This document shows, one piece after another, positions 33,836-52,128 of a stretch of 64,000 nt of DNA (position 1 is the first letter of the stretch; each line of letters opens with the position of its first letter). A model generated the notes under the pieces. It made no database searches, was not told the origin of the DNA, and saw nothing but the letters and a program-made list of their open reading frames with translations. The position numbers and the translations under genes are program-made. The stretch is from Beroe ovata (taxonomy: Eukaryota > Ctenophora > Nuda > Beroida > Beroidae). The DNA is taken from assembly GCA_946803715.1 (NCBI GenBank), contig CAMPET010000002.1, positions 674,694 through 738,693 of the forward strand, read 5' to 3'.

Positions 33836-33912
33836 TTGCCGGATGTTATCTGTCCACTGTTTCTTCATCGATGAAGGCGCGCAAGAAACAGTGGACAGAT
33901 AACATCCGGCAA
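33836..33912. mobile_element. foldback MITE F1, copy 3
   Basis: The 77-bp element carries the same ends and a TTCATCGATGAAGGCGCGC centre. Flanks GATTCGCG and GGTTCGCG match at 7 of 8 bases. It lies only 18 bp from copy 2. Confidence 0.82.
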
Positions 33913-34134
33913 GGTTCGCGTTGCAGTTGTCGATCCGTGATTTGGCTGTGGATGCAAATGTTATATATTATATTGTTGTTTGTCAGATTTTATCTGACCT
34001 TTGTATGTTCCGCGCGCTGTGTGACCCAAATACTCCGCGCGCGCTGCGTTGTCGATCGATGATAGACCCTGTCGAGAATTTCGTTTCGCGCGCGGCGCAA
34101 ACTTATTCTCAGACAGGGTCTATGGNAACATCGG

Positions 34135-34399
34135 TTGTAGGATTTTACCCTACCGTCGGTGCGCGCGATTTTCAATCCGCCCGGATAAAATCCCGCCAGG
34201 GATAAAACCCCGCCAGCAATTGTAGGATTTCACCCTACCCTTGCTGGCGGGATTTTATCCCTGGCAAGGCAGGGGATTGAAAATCCGTCGGGGCGGGATT
34301 TGAAATACCGTCGGGGCGGATTGAAAATCGCGCGCACTGACGGTAGGGTAAAATCCTACAACGCCAGCAAGGGTAGGGTGAAATCGTGAAATCCTACAA
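34135..34399. mobile_element. F3-type foldback element with internal duplication
   Basis: It starts TTGTAGGATTTTACCCTACC and ends ATCCTACAA. Flanks are NAACATCGG (34126-34134, containing the N) and CAACATCGG (34400-34408), a 9-bp duplication if N is C. The body contains two further F3 ends (near 34219 and 34356) and repeated GATTTTCAATCCGCC and AAATCCCGCCAG motifs, so F3 copies have inserted into or rearranged within each other. Confidence 0.75.
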
Positions 34400-34514
34400 C
34401 AACATCGGGGGCTATCGAATCATTGACAGTTATAACTGTATTATAATTGCTGGGTTACGCCAAATTGCTGATGCAAGCTGCGCCGCAAAGTTGATAATTA
34501 GATATGGTATATAA

Positions 34515-34578
34515 TTGTCAGATTTTATCTGACCTCAGTTTCTTGCGCACGAGAAACAGGTCAGGTAACATCTGACAA
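34515..34578. mobile_element. foldback MITE F2, short copy
   Basis: The 64-bp copy of the F2 family (TTGTCAGATTTTATCTGACC to GTCAGGTAACATCTGACAA) has a reduced centre (TTGCGCACGAG). Flanks GTATATAA and GTACTATATAA are similar but not an exact duplication. It sits within remnants of an F4 palindrome (34052-34124 and 34660-34710). Confidence 0.7.
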
Positions 34579-35333
34579 GTACTATATAATAAGTTCGCGC
34601 GAAACAAAACTTTCGATTTGTCTGGCAATGCTAGACAGCTGATGCCAGCCGCCCGATCGCCAAACGAAATTCTCGACAGGGTCTATCTCGATCGACAACT
34701 TTCGACAGGGCCGGGTTTTTATCTATCAGATTCATTAAATAAATAAATAAAAATTTTGATATACATCAACACTGGTTTCAATATATTCACTATATGATAA
34801 TGGGTAGTGGACACCTTAGCAAAAGGTGGTGTTTTTCAGTGGCTAAGATTGTTTTGATGAAATTTTCTTGAAAAGTGTGATGGTTTATACCATAAAATCT
34901 TATCTTATCTTATCTTATTCATCGAAACGTGAGCTGGAGCTTCCAGCCATCATTAAAAGAAATTTACGTTCAGAAACAAACACACAAAAAACTGGAAACC
35001 CTTGAATATACCCCTTTAAAAAATCAGTATCACAGATTGAAAAACTTCTTCCTAGGCAAAAACGGCCTTGCTTTTAAATATTCAACTTGCATCACCCTAT
35101 TCTCCAAATAACTAGGGGTTTCTATCCTTGAAACATCTTCTCGAGAAACATTCCAAAAGAAGGCATCTGAAAACAGCCCATTTCTCAAAGACTCGGATTT
35201 AATTTAATTGACCAGGATAAATTGAAAACACTCCAAATATAAGTACAAGACAGCGCTCACGTCAGGTCTTGTGGCAAGGGCATGACATCGCTGCGCCAAG
35301 CAATCGATAAATAATGATATTGCCTGATATGGA

Positions 35334-35420
35334 TGTTATCTGTTCAGTGCCGACTCTGCTGTGTCTTACCTGCAGAGCTGGGCACATGCACAAGAAACAG
35401 TGAGCAGATAACATCCAGCA
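35334..35420. mobile_element. diverged F1 copy
   Basis: GGATGTTATCTGTTCAGTG on the left and CAAGAAACAGTGAGCAGATA with ACATCCAGCAA on the right are mutated F1 ends. The centre (ACTCTGCTGTGTCTTACCTG) lacks the GCGCGC core. It is an old copy. The surrounding 34711-35930 also contains two copies of a dispersed repeat around GGACACCTTAGCAAAAGG (34813) and AGACACCTAAGCAGAAAG (35472). Confidence 0.65.
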
Positions 35421-35937
35421 ATGGTTATTGATAAATAAGTATGTATAAAATGATTAATATATGAATGGCAATAGACACCTAAGCAGAAAGTTGGGTTTTT
35501 TCAGTGGAAGAGATTGTATTGAATATTGTTTTGGGACGGTTTTATACCACAATTTTCTATTTTGTCTTATCATAGACCCCAATGAGATTGCAATTGAAAG
35601 GTTTTTCCCTACTGTCGGCATCTTGCCTGAGATAATATCCGAACCTGCCAGTTAGGCGTAACAGGTTGGGTCATGTAACGTGGGAACATAATAGTCTATT
35701 ACAGTCCCGACTTTGCCACTCGTACTTGTACCAAATTCATTGCGCCTTTTTTTGAAAATTCTTTTTTTTGTCTCTTTTTCGGTGAAACTCACATGAATCG
35801 ATGTTTCTTAAGGCACTGATTATGAATCACCCCATTTGATGAAGGTTAAAAAGTGCTTCCCTAGCAAGTTATGGGAGAAAAACTGATTTGGTCATATTGT
35901 GACGAGACATTTTCCACTTGATTGCATTTTAAACCCT

Positions 35938-36005
35938 CAGGTTAGGGTTTGGGTCAGGGTTAGGGTTTGGAGGTATCCTGCGGGTTAGGGTTAGGGTTAG
36001 GGTTT
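35938..36005. repeat. interstitial telomere-like TTAGGG block
   Basis: GGTTAGGGTTTGGGTCAGGG and a purer GTTAGGGTTAGGGTTAGGG run lie within 68 bp. TTAGGG is the common animal telomere repeat. The block is short and imperfect, so it is an interstitial remnant. 36006-36824 shows no recognised gene. Confidence 0.75.
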
Positions 36006-36824
36006 TGAATGGGTCAGGAAACCAAATAAACATAAGTCACCTGAAAAAATAAGGGTGATGGATGTAAGGAGAGCACGGCTTCACAGCACACATCAACGTT
36101 TGGGCCGGAGCATCAAGCAAATATCTTGGCAGTTGTAGGATATGGGTGATGTAGGGTACCCCAATGATCTGCAGTCTTACCTCTGTGTGTGCTGTGCAAT
36201 CTTTGATGAAATACTCAGTGGTTTCCAGGACTCAACCGGGGAAGCAATTTTTGGCCAAACTAGGAAGCCAAATTGGGCCGGAGGGTCATTAATTATTATG
36301 TTTATATGAGAAGACTGCCATGTGTGATGACACAATTCAGTCTTATTTTGACAGCATTATATTTTTTATCAAGCATGACAGCAATATGCTTGTTTTGACT
36401 TGTCTTCATTTAAACCTCAGCCCTGGCCCCAGCAACACTTAAAATTTCAGCTGCGGCCGGGGAGAATAGGCAAAATTTTGGCCGGATTAGGTCTGTGGCC
36501 AGAGTTTCGAGATTCAATTCTGTGGGGGACCAGGTCTTGGTCCCAGGATCCGCCTGGATTGCTATTCTTGGCTGGACCAGGGGCAGGGCAGCCATAAAAG
36601 CCCATTAAGCTTCAATAACAGTGTGGGGAAGAGCAGGGTTTTGAGGTTCCGGACTCTTCGACCTGTATTTTTCATGTCATCTGAAAAATCATATTTTCAA
36701 CATTTTCACCGATTATCCAAAGGGTTATTTTAATTGTAGTTCTATATCTGATAAAAACTTTAATCTGTCGCACTAATACTCATTAGAGACTTCTAATCTA
36801 GTTCTCGTATAACAGGTAGGTGTC

Positions 36825-38458
36825 ATGTCACGGCACGGAGCTGATGACACAGAACCCCTCATTACTGCTGAATTCTCCACGGATAGTCCCAGAGTATCAG
36901 GATTCTATGACGAGTTGGAAAATAGTAGGGACAAACCTGACATGGAGCCAAGTATGGACATGGCAGGAGGTGAAGGTCAACCAGGGGCCACAAGTTAGTA
37001 CCTTCCATGACAGGGAGTTCAAGATACGTATCAAAATCACTGCAAGTAAACTTCGCCATCACGCTTGTGAAGCAAATTGCTAAGGAAACAATGAATTTCA
37101 GATTTCGATCAATTTTGTCTCTCATCGCAAAATCAGTTTCCTGTATGTCAAAATACGACCCAAGCTGATCCTCGCCATCCACAGAAGTATACCATCCTCC
37201 CGATGTTGATGGGTCAGATGATCTAGCTGGAAACTACATCACTTGTCAGATATGCCAGACTACGATTTCCATCAAGTCACTCCGAGGCAGGGTGGTCAAG
37301 TGTCCGCGTTGCCAAGAGGGAAACGTGAGTTGTGGTAATGTGGTGTCGAGGGAGGAAAATTCTGGAATTACAATTTTTCAGCAGTTTGTCTCAGAAACAG
37401 TCATACAGTCCCTATTTTAGCCAATCAAAGAACCACCCCCTGGGAAAAAGTACATAAGATGCGCGTGTAACTGTCTACTGGTGTGTAATGCTACAGCACG
37501 TGCAGTAATATGCCCAAGGCAAGGGTGGTGAGTGACTCCCAGTTTAAAGAATCTCTGAGCTCACAATGAATCCCCACCCTCATTCCCGAATAGTCCCACT
37601 TCTCTAATCCCACTTTCTGTCACCACCGTAGTCACTACTCAGCTGGAACTTTAGTCTCCACTTTCACTCCCCCTCTCCTGCGCTCCCCTGCTCCCCCTCT
37701 CCCCACTCCTGTGCTCCCAGTTCCTCACTCCCCCACTCCCCACTTCCCTTCGTCCCAGTTCCTCACTCCCAGTACCACCACTACCAGTTCCTCACTCCCC
37801 CTCCCCCTACTAGGGTTTCCATTATCTACTCAAAATCTTTTATCTAGACAAATAGATAATTTTTTCGCCATTATCTAGATTATCTAGATAATCTAGATAA
37901 AATTTTGAATCGCAAGTTCAACTGAATAGGACCATATTTCGACCTCTAACTTGGTATACTGGCTCATGAGAATGGTCTCCGATTGTTAACTGCAGCTGCT
38001 TGATATTTTCATCGAAGTTCATGGTCAAAAAGTGAAGTTTTGGGCAGTTGGNTTTCTCCTCTCCCGAAACCTCAGCTCGTAAAAGAGGACACAGAACCGA
38101 CAATACCTTGTCCATCTTGTTTTGCAAACATAAAGGTTAGTACCCTGATAAGTGATATCCGATCAATCATTGTCTCTGGTTTTTAGCCTATAGTAGGCTA
38201 CCAAAGTTTGATAGCCATACTTTTTTCGTGACATAATTCTACACAGGTGTGTGCGATAACGAACAAGCAATACTTCGCCTGTACGCGTTGTAAAACCAGG
38301 TACTTCCCAATGTGCAATGTCTGTCACTGTGTCACGGCAATGATGACCTGTGTCATAGTCATTACCACTGTAGCTCAATCTTCTCTTCCACACTTTTGTG
38401 ACAGTTAGCGAAGCACAGGGGAATTCAATACTCTTATCTTATTCACAACATGAATGAA

Positions 38459-38505
<47 letters not shown>

Positions 38506-39731
38506 CAGTGGTTTCAATATCTCGAAAAACACGTCCCCTGTAGGAAATAATGTAGTTCAAACTTATCATCCTCTAAAATTTATGTTCATGGTCAACATTG
38601 ACTGCTTATCATAATTGTCTGTATCTTTATATTTTATTAGTTTTTTGTTTGTCTGTTTGTGTCCGCACGTGTTTGTTTTGTTTGCAGTTTATGTGACTCT
38701 GTTCCCATTCGAACTCTATTCTCAGGATCACAACCCTATCGAAATCTGAGAGATCGCTACTTCTCCTCCGATACTTGGGTTTTTTTATAGTCCTAGCCTT
38801 GCTTCTGACCACTGGTATACTGATACTCAAACTGGTGCCTGGTAAAATATGGGAACCAATGCTCTTCTGCGGTGAGTAATGAGTTACCATTTCACACCCA
38901 CACACACCCACACCCACACACACACACGCACACACATACACACAGACATACACACAAACAAACACACACACACCAAATCAATTTTCAATAAGAGCTGTAT
39001 GAGTAAAGATGCGTGCATGAGATTTTTTGGCTCCGAGAGGAGGGCAACACTCCGCACGGAGTGTTCTACTGAAACCCATAGGCTTGCACTTCTATCGTGG
39101 GAATAGAGTCTCCTTGCCTGAGCAGCAGATGATAACCTCTTGCGAGATCAATTGAGTCGGGGGCGCCCCTCCGAAGATTGACTACCTTAGTCACTATGGC
39201 AACTATTTATCAGTCATTCACACTCCTCCTGGAGTTTTGCAGACGGAGAAGAGTCAATCGAGTTATAAGCCTGATATAAGTCGTATCAGGATTTTCAGAC
39301 TGCATAAGCAGACCATAGAGCGCGCGCCTGAAATATGCGGATTGTGAAGGAAAAATATTTCCGTCGCCCGGGCTGAAGTTCGGAGTGATGAAGGTACCAG
39401 GTTTTCAAGAGTGGCTTTTCATTATTCGAAATAGTAGTTATGTTGGGTTCTACCTGTTCTGTTGATGTATTTGACTAGTTTGTGTAGTCCATATTCTTCT
39501 ATTCAGGATAGTAGTTCTGCTGGGTTCTACCTGTTCTGTTGATGTATTTGACTAGTTTGTGTAGTCCATATTCTTCTATTCAGGATAGTAGTTCTGCTGG
39601 GTTCTACCTGTTCTGGTGACTAGTTTGTGTAATCCATGACGGAGTTTATTTCAGGGATAGCGTTTGGAGTTGGCTTCCCCTGCCTGATCTACAAGCTTAT
39701 ACCGCTGTACAAGTCTAAGACATATCGATGA
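36825..39731 (+). CDS. PIP4P (TMEM55) family protein, one exon missing
   Basis: TMEM55/PIP4P proteins are late-endosomal/lysosomal membrane proteins described as phosphatidylinositol-4,5-bisphosphate 4-phosphatases. Exons are 36825-36993, 37185-37324, 37421 to about 37527, 38247 to about 38350, 38726-38871 and 39655-39731. They encode an acidic N-tail with DDTEPLI. The family signature follows: [40 protein letters not shown], then [21 protein letters not shown] second zinc-like set ([14 protein letters not shown]) precedes two membrane helices ([18 protein letters not shown] and [16 protein letters not shown]) and the end SKTYR. The phase between exons 3 and 4 does not fit, and the usual CRRIINL segment is absent, so an exon was lost, probably at the N at 38052. 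The donor of exon 4 is uncertain. The motif after CNCLL reads CNATARA, so the family's CX5R arginine is not in its usual place. Confidence 0.85.
37640..37905. repeat. CT-rich block followed by TCTAGATAAT palindromic repeats
   Basis: CACTCCCCCTCCC-type low-complexity sequence (37640-37808) precedes AT-rich repeats of TTATCTAGATAA (37826-37905). It is in the PIP4P intron where an exon is expected but not seen. Confidence 0.6.
38462..38504. repeat. (GT)n microsatellite in PIP4P intron
   Basis: Pure GT dinucleotide tract. Confidence 0.9.
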
Positions 39732-40505
39732 TCAGTGTTGTTGCAGTAAAATAGGATAAATAACATAAGTTTTCCGCAGAAGTTTTATTTTTTTAACATC
39801 AATTAATCTGACGTGCTGAAGCCTAAAAGTTGTAATATAATTGGCGATTTTGATTTTTTGTTTTATGTTTTTAATTAATTTCTGTACGACTGTAGATAAA
39901 GTGTAAATTTTGTGTAATTGTTTGTAACGTTAATCTATGTTAACAGTTTTTTGGGTTGTTTTTAATAATTTTTGATTGTCTTAAACAGTGCCTTGTTTAT
40001 GTAAACATTCTAAGTGTTAACATTGTCGGTGTTTCATTCAGCTGAATGTTTTTCCTTTAACAACAAAACAAGCAGGTTACATGGCACCTTGAGTAACTCC
40101 AAGTTGATTCACTTGGAAATCCCTTAGTCAAGTCACTGCCCCACAATGTCACACTTTGTGAATCATTAAAACGTTACGCGCGAGTATCATATCCCACACT
40201 TTGCTCACGCGAGTTCGCGCTACTTTTAGCTCAGATTTGATTACAATCCCGCCCTTTTACCCATTACCGACACCATAGGCAAAATGTAGTGTGTGTGTGT
40301 GAAGTGTTAACAACTGGGTGACATGTCGAAGAAGAGAGTTTCGTATTTCTATGATCCAGAAGTGGGGAATTTTCACTATGGTGCCAATCATCCCATGAAA
40401 CCCCATCGGCTAGCCCTAACACACGATCTAGTGATTGGGTATGGGCTGTACAGGAAAATGTCGGTAAGTGACACACACAAACTCAACCACACACACACAC
40501 ACACA
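39066..40505. repeat. duplicated block: PIP4P last exon plus HDAC3 first exon, copy A
   Basis: Starting CTACTGAAACCCAT, this 1.4-kb block contains the PIP4P last exon, the intergenic region and HDAC3 exon 1. It recurs at 40507-42010 immediately after a single N (40506), with a few percent divergence. This is most simply two haplotypes placed in tandem. The block includes a VNTR of about 77 bp (unit GGATAGTAGTTCTGCTGGGT and onward) with about 2.5 units here and 3.5 in the other copy. Confidence 0.88.
40323..40463 (+). CDS. duplicate HDAC3 exon 1 (copy A)
   Basis: Encodes the same first 47 residues ([20 protein letters not shown] and onward) as 41826-41966 with the same GTAAGT donor. No further HDAC3 exons follow before the N at 40506. 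It is probably the alternative haplotype of the same exon, not a second gene. Confidence 0.8.
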
Positions 40506-41144
40506 NCTACTGAGACCCATCTGCTTGCACTTCTATCGTGGGAATATAGTGTCCTTGCCATAGCAGCAGATGATAACCTTTTGCGAGGTCAATTGAGTCG
40601 GGGGCGCCCCTCCTTAGTCACTATGGCAACTATTTATCAGTCATTCACACTCCTCCTGGAGTTGCGCAGACGGAGAAGGGTCAATCGAGTTATAAGCCTG
40701 ATATAAGACGTATCAGGCTTTTCAGACTGCATAAGCAGAGCTTAGAGCGCGCGCCTGAAATATGCGCATTGTGAAGGAAGTTCGGAGTGATGAATGTACC
40801 AGGTTTTCAAGAGTGATCTTCTGGCTTTTCATTATTCGAGATAGTAGTTATGTTGGGTTCGACCTGTTCTGGTGATGTATTTGACTAGTTTGTGTAGTCC
40901 ATATTCTCCTATTCAGGATAGTAGTTATGTTGGGTTCTACCTGTTCTGTTGATGTATTTGACTAGTTTGTGTAGTCCATATTCTTCTATTCAGGATAGTA
41001 GTTCTGCTGGGTTCGACCTGTTCTGTTGATGTATTTGACTAGTTTGTGTAGTCCATATTCTTCTGTTCAGGATAGTAGTTATGTTGGGTTCTACCTGTAC
41101 TTCTGGTGACTAGTTTGTTTAGTCCATGACGGAGTTTATTTCAG

Positions 41145-41221
41145 GGATAGCGTTTGGAGTTGGCTTCCCCTGCCTTATCTACAAGCTTATACCGCTGTAC
41201 AAGTCTAAGACATATCGATGA
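41145..41221 (+). CDS. duplicate PIP4P last exon (copy A')
   Basis: Same acceptor (TATTTCAG) and the same coding sequence through SKTYR and stop as 39655-39731, within the second haplotype block. Intergenic sequence 41222-41825 matches 39732-40322, including the HDAC3 upstream region. Confidence 0.8.
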
Positions 41222-41825
41222 TCAGTGTTGTTGCAATTAAATAGGATAAATAACATAAGTTTAAGTTTTCTGCAGAAGTTTTATTTTTTAACATCAACTA
41301 ATCTGACGTGCTGAAGCCTAAAAGTTGTAATATTATTGGTGATTTTGATTTTTTGTTTTATGTTTTTAATTAATTTCTGTACGACTGTAGATAAAGTGTA
41401 AATTTTGTGTAATTGTTCGTAACGTTAATCTATGTTAACAGTTTTTTGGGTTGTTTTTAATAATTTTTGATTGTCTTAAACAGTGCCTTGTTTATGTAAA
41501 CATTCTATTTGTTAACATTGTCGGTGTTTCATTCAGCTGAATTTTTTCCCTTTAACAACAAAAGAAGCAGGTTACATGGTACATTGAGTAACTCCAAGTT
41601 GATTCACTTGGAAATCCCTTAGTCAAGTCACTGCCCCACAATGTCACATTGTCACAGTTTGCGAATCATTAAAACGTTACGCGCGAGTATCATATCCCAC
41701 ACTTTGCTCACGCGAGTTCGCGCTACTTTTAGTTCAGATTTGATTACAATCCCGCCCTTTTACCCATTACCGACACCATAGGCAAAATGTAGTGTGTGTG
41801 TGTGAAGTGTTAACAACTGGGTGAC

Positions 41826-48376
<6,551 letters not shown>

Positions 48377-49102
48377 TGCTCCACCAGATTCCTGATTCCT
48401 GATTCCAAGGTGCCCCTCATATACTAGGAGGATAACGTTACACGAGGGTTTTGTAGGATACTCTGATACTCTGCCACCATGAAATGACAGATTACGGGAG
48501 TCTTGACACCAATCCACTGAGTATAGAACTGACTCCAACTTTTTCTTGTATCTTTCTGGAGAAGGGTGACCGTGTTTTTGTTTCATTCCTTGCAAATTCT
48601 TTATTTTTTGCACAACATGAATTTATATTGGTTGTACACAGTTATACTTCTTTATTTTATCATTTTAATTCAATCTATATTATAGAAGAGGTGTTGTGAG
48701 GTATGGGAATGATGATTGGAACATTATAATGCGCGCAGCTATCATCTCGCCAGCGCCCAGCTTTGACCAAATCACAGACAGACTGGTCATCGGATTCAAG
48801 TTCATTTCAACTTGCAACACCTCCGTATTATCATGAGCTCAAATATAATCCTATTGTCAATGTCGTGTCACATTTATTCATGTTAAACTTGGAGGTGAAG
48901 CCTAGAATGATTTAGGTAATGGTATGTGTACACCTGAACCGACGACGGATGGAAAAAGACGCGCACTACATCATGTAATTGTAACGCGCGCTAAAGATGA
49001 AATATTGTGCTTTCATTGTTTCCGGCCCCGGTGCACGCATACACCAAACAACATAATCGCCAATTGCTAGCTATGTAACAATCATCCTGTTAGGATGTTG
49101 AA
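48377..49102. other. intergenic region between HDAC3 and KH gene 1
   Basis: No gene seen. It contains GCGCGC patches and GACGGATGGAAAAAGACGCG near 48943, a word that recurs as GGAAGGAAAAAGACGCGC near 60429 in a KH gene 3 intron, so a dispersed repeat is likely. The last part is probably the KH gene 1 promoter and 5' UTR, shared almost identically with 57935-57954. Confidence 0.4.
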
Positions 49103-50746
49103 ATGTTCGGAAGTAGACACAGTACGATCTTATCTTCAAGTTATGCGAGATGCATCTTCAGAGCTTATCAGTCAGCTACTAGTGGAGTGAGTCGTGTTCA
49201 AATGACACCTATCACCTGTTTAACACCTGTTTGGCACCTCTTCAACACCTGCTAATATCCTCAGGAGCAGAAAAAGTCGGTAACACTGAACAAGTATCAG
49301 AACGCAATCGCCTCCCAATGCAGTCAGAGACTACGTACTCTCGTAAGTGCTCGTATAACTATAAAGGCCATATTGTAATAGATAGACTTGTTAAGGGCCT
49401 TCACTTACAGCCTTCACTTACAGCCTGTCAGTGTCATGTGGAATGTGGATATAGTTTATCACTAGTTCACGTGTCCTGTACAGGGTAAGATGAGGAGAGT
49501 TCCACTGTCAGATGGACAGACACAGATGACACTGACACAATATGACCGCTCTTCCACCACAGAATTGGACACCCTTGTCTCGGAAATCCAGCACATTTCA
49601 CTCATCCCTCTCTCCCACCCGGTATTATATCACCGCGCGCGTGTTTCCTCCTGTGTGTTGTTTTATCACTGACATGGCACTTATAATTACTGTCAGTTTG
49701 GTTTTTCACACAATCGCACAACACTATTTCAGATAATTGGCAAGTATCTGAAGATGACTGCCCGTGACGTACTGAATGAAGTGTCTAAAACATGCACTCT
49801 AGCCTTTCTTAACGATACTATAGTTGTGTCTGGTAGTGATCGAGAGTCATCAGTTCAAATGTTGGAAGAACTTCAATCACAAATTACCGTATCGGAAGTA
49901 GCACTTCCACACCCGATAGCTATTGGCGTGATAATAGGAAAACGAGGTCGGAATATACAGCGGCTCACTCAATACAACCCTGGAGTTGTTGTGGAGTTTT
50001 CAGACGATAGCTCCAAGATCTATATCTTGGGAAAAATGGCCCATGAAGTGGACGCTGTCGCTAGACTCTTCCGAGATGAGCTAGATCAGCAGAGACTTGA
50101 GACAGTTACCCGACCGAATTTCACCCAGTTTCCGATCCATCCACTTGGATTCCGGGCTGACCAGTCAGACCTCAAGTTTGTAGCCGATGGGAGGGAGCTG
50201 GTGGTTTACGGTTGTAAGGACCAAGTTGCAGAGTATATGTCCCTGCGTGAGGGTCAGGCAGAAAGTGTGGTCGAGTGTAGACCCGGGGACTACACATCCT
50301 GGCACAGCATCATCACACTGACCAGAGATACGCCCGGGGTGAGGTGCTGGCTGTCTGACAGAAGTCCCACTTCCCGGCCAGGCTGTGTGTGCGTAGCGGG
50401 GGAGGAGGGTGTGGTCAGCGAGGTTACAACCCGATTAGAAAACATCATCAACAACCCAGACATGACCCCATCAGCTCCGCTAAGTGTGTCCCTCAATATC
50501 CCATCTGTTGAGAGGTTGAAAGTGTGCGAGCTGTTTCCCTTCCCCAATGTTGAGATTGTCACTGACACTCGTGGGAGGGTGCTGAATATCATTGGTAACA
50601 CTCACACAGCGTCCAGTGTGGTGTTAGCGTATGAGTACTATGAGAAACTGCTCAGAAAGCTAGTGGAGGAGAGGTTCGAGCTGATGAACAAGCAGTTCAG
50701 ATATGTGGTGGAGAATAGGGATGTTGTGATGCCAGAAATAAGGAGG

Positions 50747-50794
<48 letters not shown>

Positions 50795-52029
50795 AACACT
50801 TTCCCAAAGTGTACTACAAAACCATCATAATTCTACCATCACAGGATCTGTGGAGATGCTAAAGTGAGGTTTAATCTGGACTATTCCACCCACTCTCTTA
50901 CCCTCCTCGGTCTCCCTGTTGGAGTTAAGGAAGCACGACTTGGCATGGAACGTTATTTCAGCATCAAACACGCAGACAGGATACCCCATTTCTTCCATAA
51001 CCCACCAGCCAAGCAGTTCTACTTTGATAGCATTGCTGTCGATCACCTGAAGATAAATGCGATTTTCTTCCAAACTATCGGCAATTTTAAGGCCCAGAAC
51101 CCACAGGTAATGAGGAAATTACTATGATATTTCATTTTGATGCGTTGTGATCAACACTTCTCTGTCGCAGTTACTAACAACCCTGCAAATCCCAGGTTGA
51201 AATATCCACTCTACCTGGAAGGGAGGGCACGACCCACATCAAACTCCGGTCAACAAGTGCGGAGTCTCTGGCACGTGCTGTATCCATGGTAACGGAGCTG
51301 TCAGAGGGAATACTACTCAAGAAGGTATCTCTGTCAGATGAGAGATTTGAAATGGCTCGATCCATCATCCGATCGGGAAGGGAACGACTCTCTCACCTCA
51401 TATTCGAGGATATGGATGTGAAGCCTGTGGTGAGTACTGATAACGAGGGAAAACTTTCTCACCAAATTGAGGGATTACTCAAATTTTATACTTGACACAA
51501 AATTTCCCATCCGTTATACCTGTGAGTAGTCGAGAAGTACCATGGCATCATCAATGTCATTGTTGAAGGCATCTTGATGTTCTGCAGGTCCTCATCAAGT
51601 TTGACAAGCAAAAACCTGTGATTAACATCTCCGGGACTAGTGAAGAAGATATCAATATGACAGCGGCAAAGTTGATTGAGTTTATCAACTCTATCGAGAA
51701 ATTCGAAGTGGTAAGAGGAACAAATCTGAGCGACCTGGCATTGACCCAAATTGCGCGTCTTTCTCATTTCACCTCATTCACACCAATACATGCAGTGTGC
51801 ACACATACCAGTTACAATACCAGTTCGACTGTTTCAGATACCCGCTGATGGAGAAAACACGGGCACTCACCACCAGGTACCCCCTGTAATCACCAGTTTT
51901 CCGTGGCGTGTAGAGGAGCCCGCTGAAAACCTGAGGATTATTGAGAATCTGTACGTGCGAGAGGTGTTAGTGTTTGGTGGTAAGGAGAATGTGGACCACG
52001 CCCTTGGCCAGATGTTGCAGGGTAGCTGA
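49103..52029 (+). CDS. KH-repeat protein 1 with presequence-like N-terminus
   Basis: Eight exons (49103-49186, 49265-49342, 49484-49621, 49733-50745, 50845-51106, 51196-51429, 51588-51710, 51838-52029) join in frame to 707 residues. The ATG at 49103 is the only start that puts exon 1 in phase with exon 2. An upstream ATG at 49095 is out of frame. Residues 1-28 (MFGSRHSTILSSSYARCIFR and onward) are rich in Arg and Ser with no acidic residue, as in mitochondrial presequences. A tandem of KH-like modules follows. The clearest has GVIIGKRGRNIQRLTQYNPG (GxxG loop, about residues 167-172) and the closing strand SSKIYILGKMAHEVDAVARL. Others are degenerate (IIGKYLKMTARDVL; TSWHSIITL). The pattern recalls vigilin-type RNA-binding arrays, but I do not recognise an orthologue. 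Two paralogues follow in tandem. Confidence 0.8.
50754..50791. repeat. (TG)n in KH gene 1 intron
   Basis: TG dinucleotides immediately follow the donor at 50746. Confidence 0.9.
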
Positions 52030-52047
52030 TTGTAACACAGGGGGGTT

Positions 52048-52128
52048 AAGATGGAGTTAATCAGTCAATTAGGATGGAGTTAATTAGTTAATTAGGATGG
52101 AGTTAATAAGTTAATTAGGATGGAGTTA
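52048..52128. repeat. tandem repeat of TTAGGATGGAGTTAAT units
   Basis: Four units of about 23 bp lie just after the KH gene 1 stop, probably in the 3' UTR. The remaining 52130-52581 carries the likely first non-coding exon of KH gene 2, ending at a GTAAGT donor near 52421. Confidence 0.8.

Noticed and set aside
36400-36600. Open frames on both strands in a GC-rich block
   Set aside because: No start context, no splice partners and no recognisable motif; composition alone explains the length.
38247-38403. PIP4P exon 4 read through to the stop as an alternative C-terminus
   Set aside because: The membrane helices and family C-terminus are found in the downstream exons, so read-through is unlikely to be the main product.
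40323-40463. A second HDAC3 gene
   Set aside because: Only exon 1 is duplicated, with the PIP4P last exon, around a single N; allelic duplication explains it.
49095-49186. KH gene 1 start at the upstream ATG (MLKCSEVDT)
   Set aside because: This frame cannot be spliced in phase to exon 2; the ATG eight bases later can, and its paralogue agrees.
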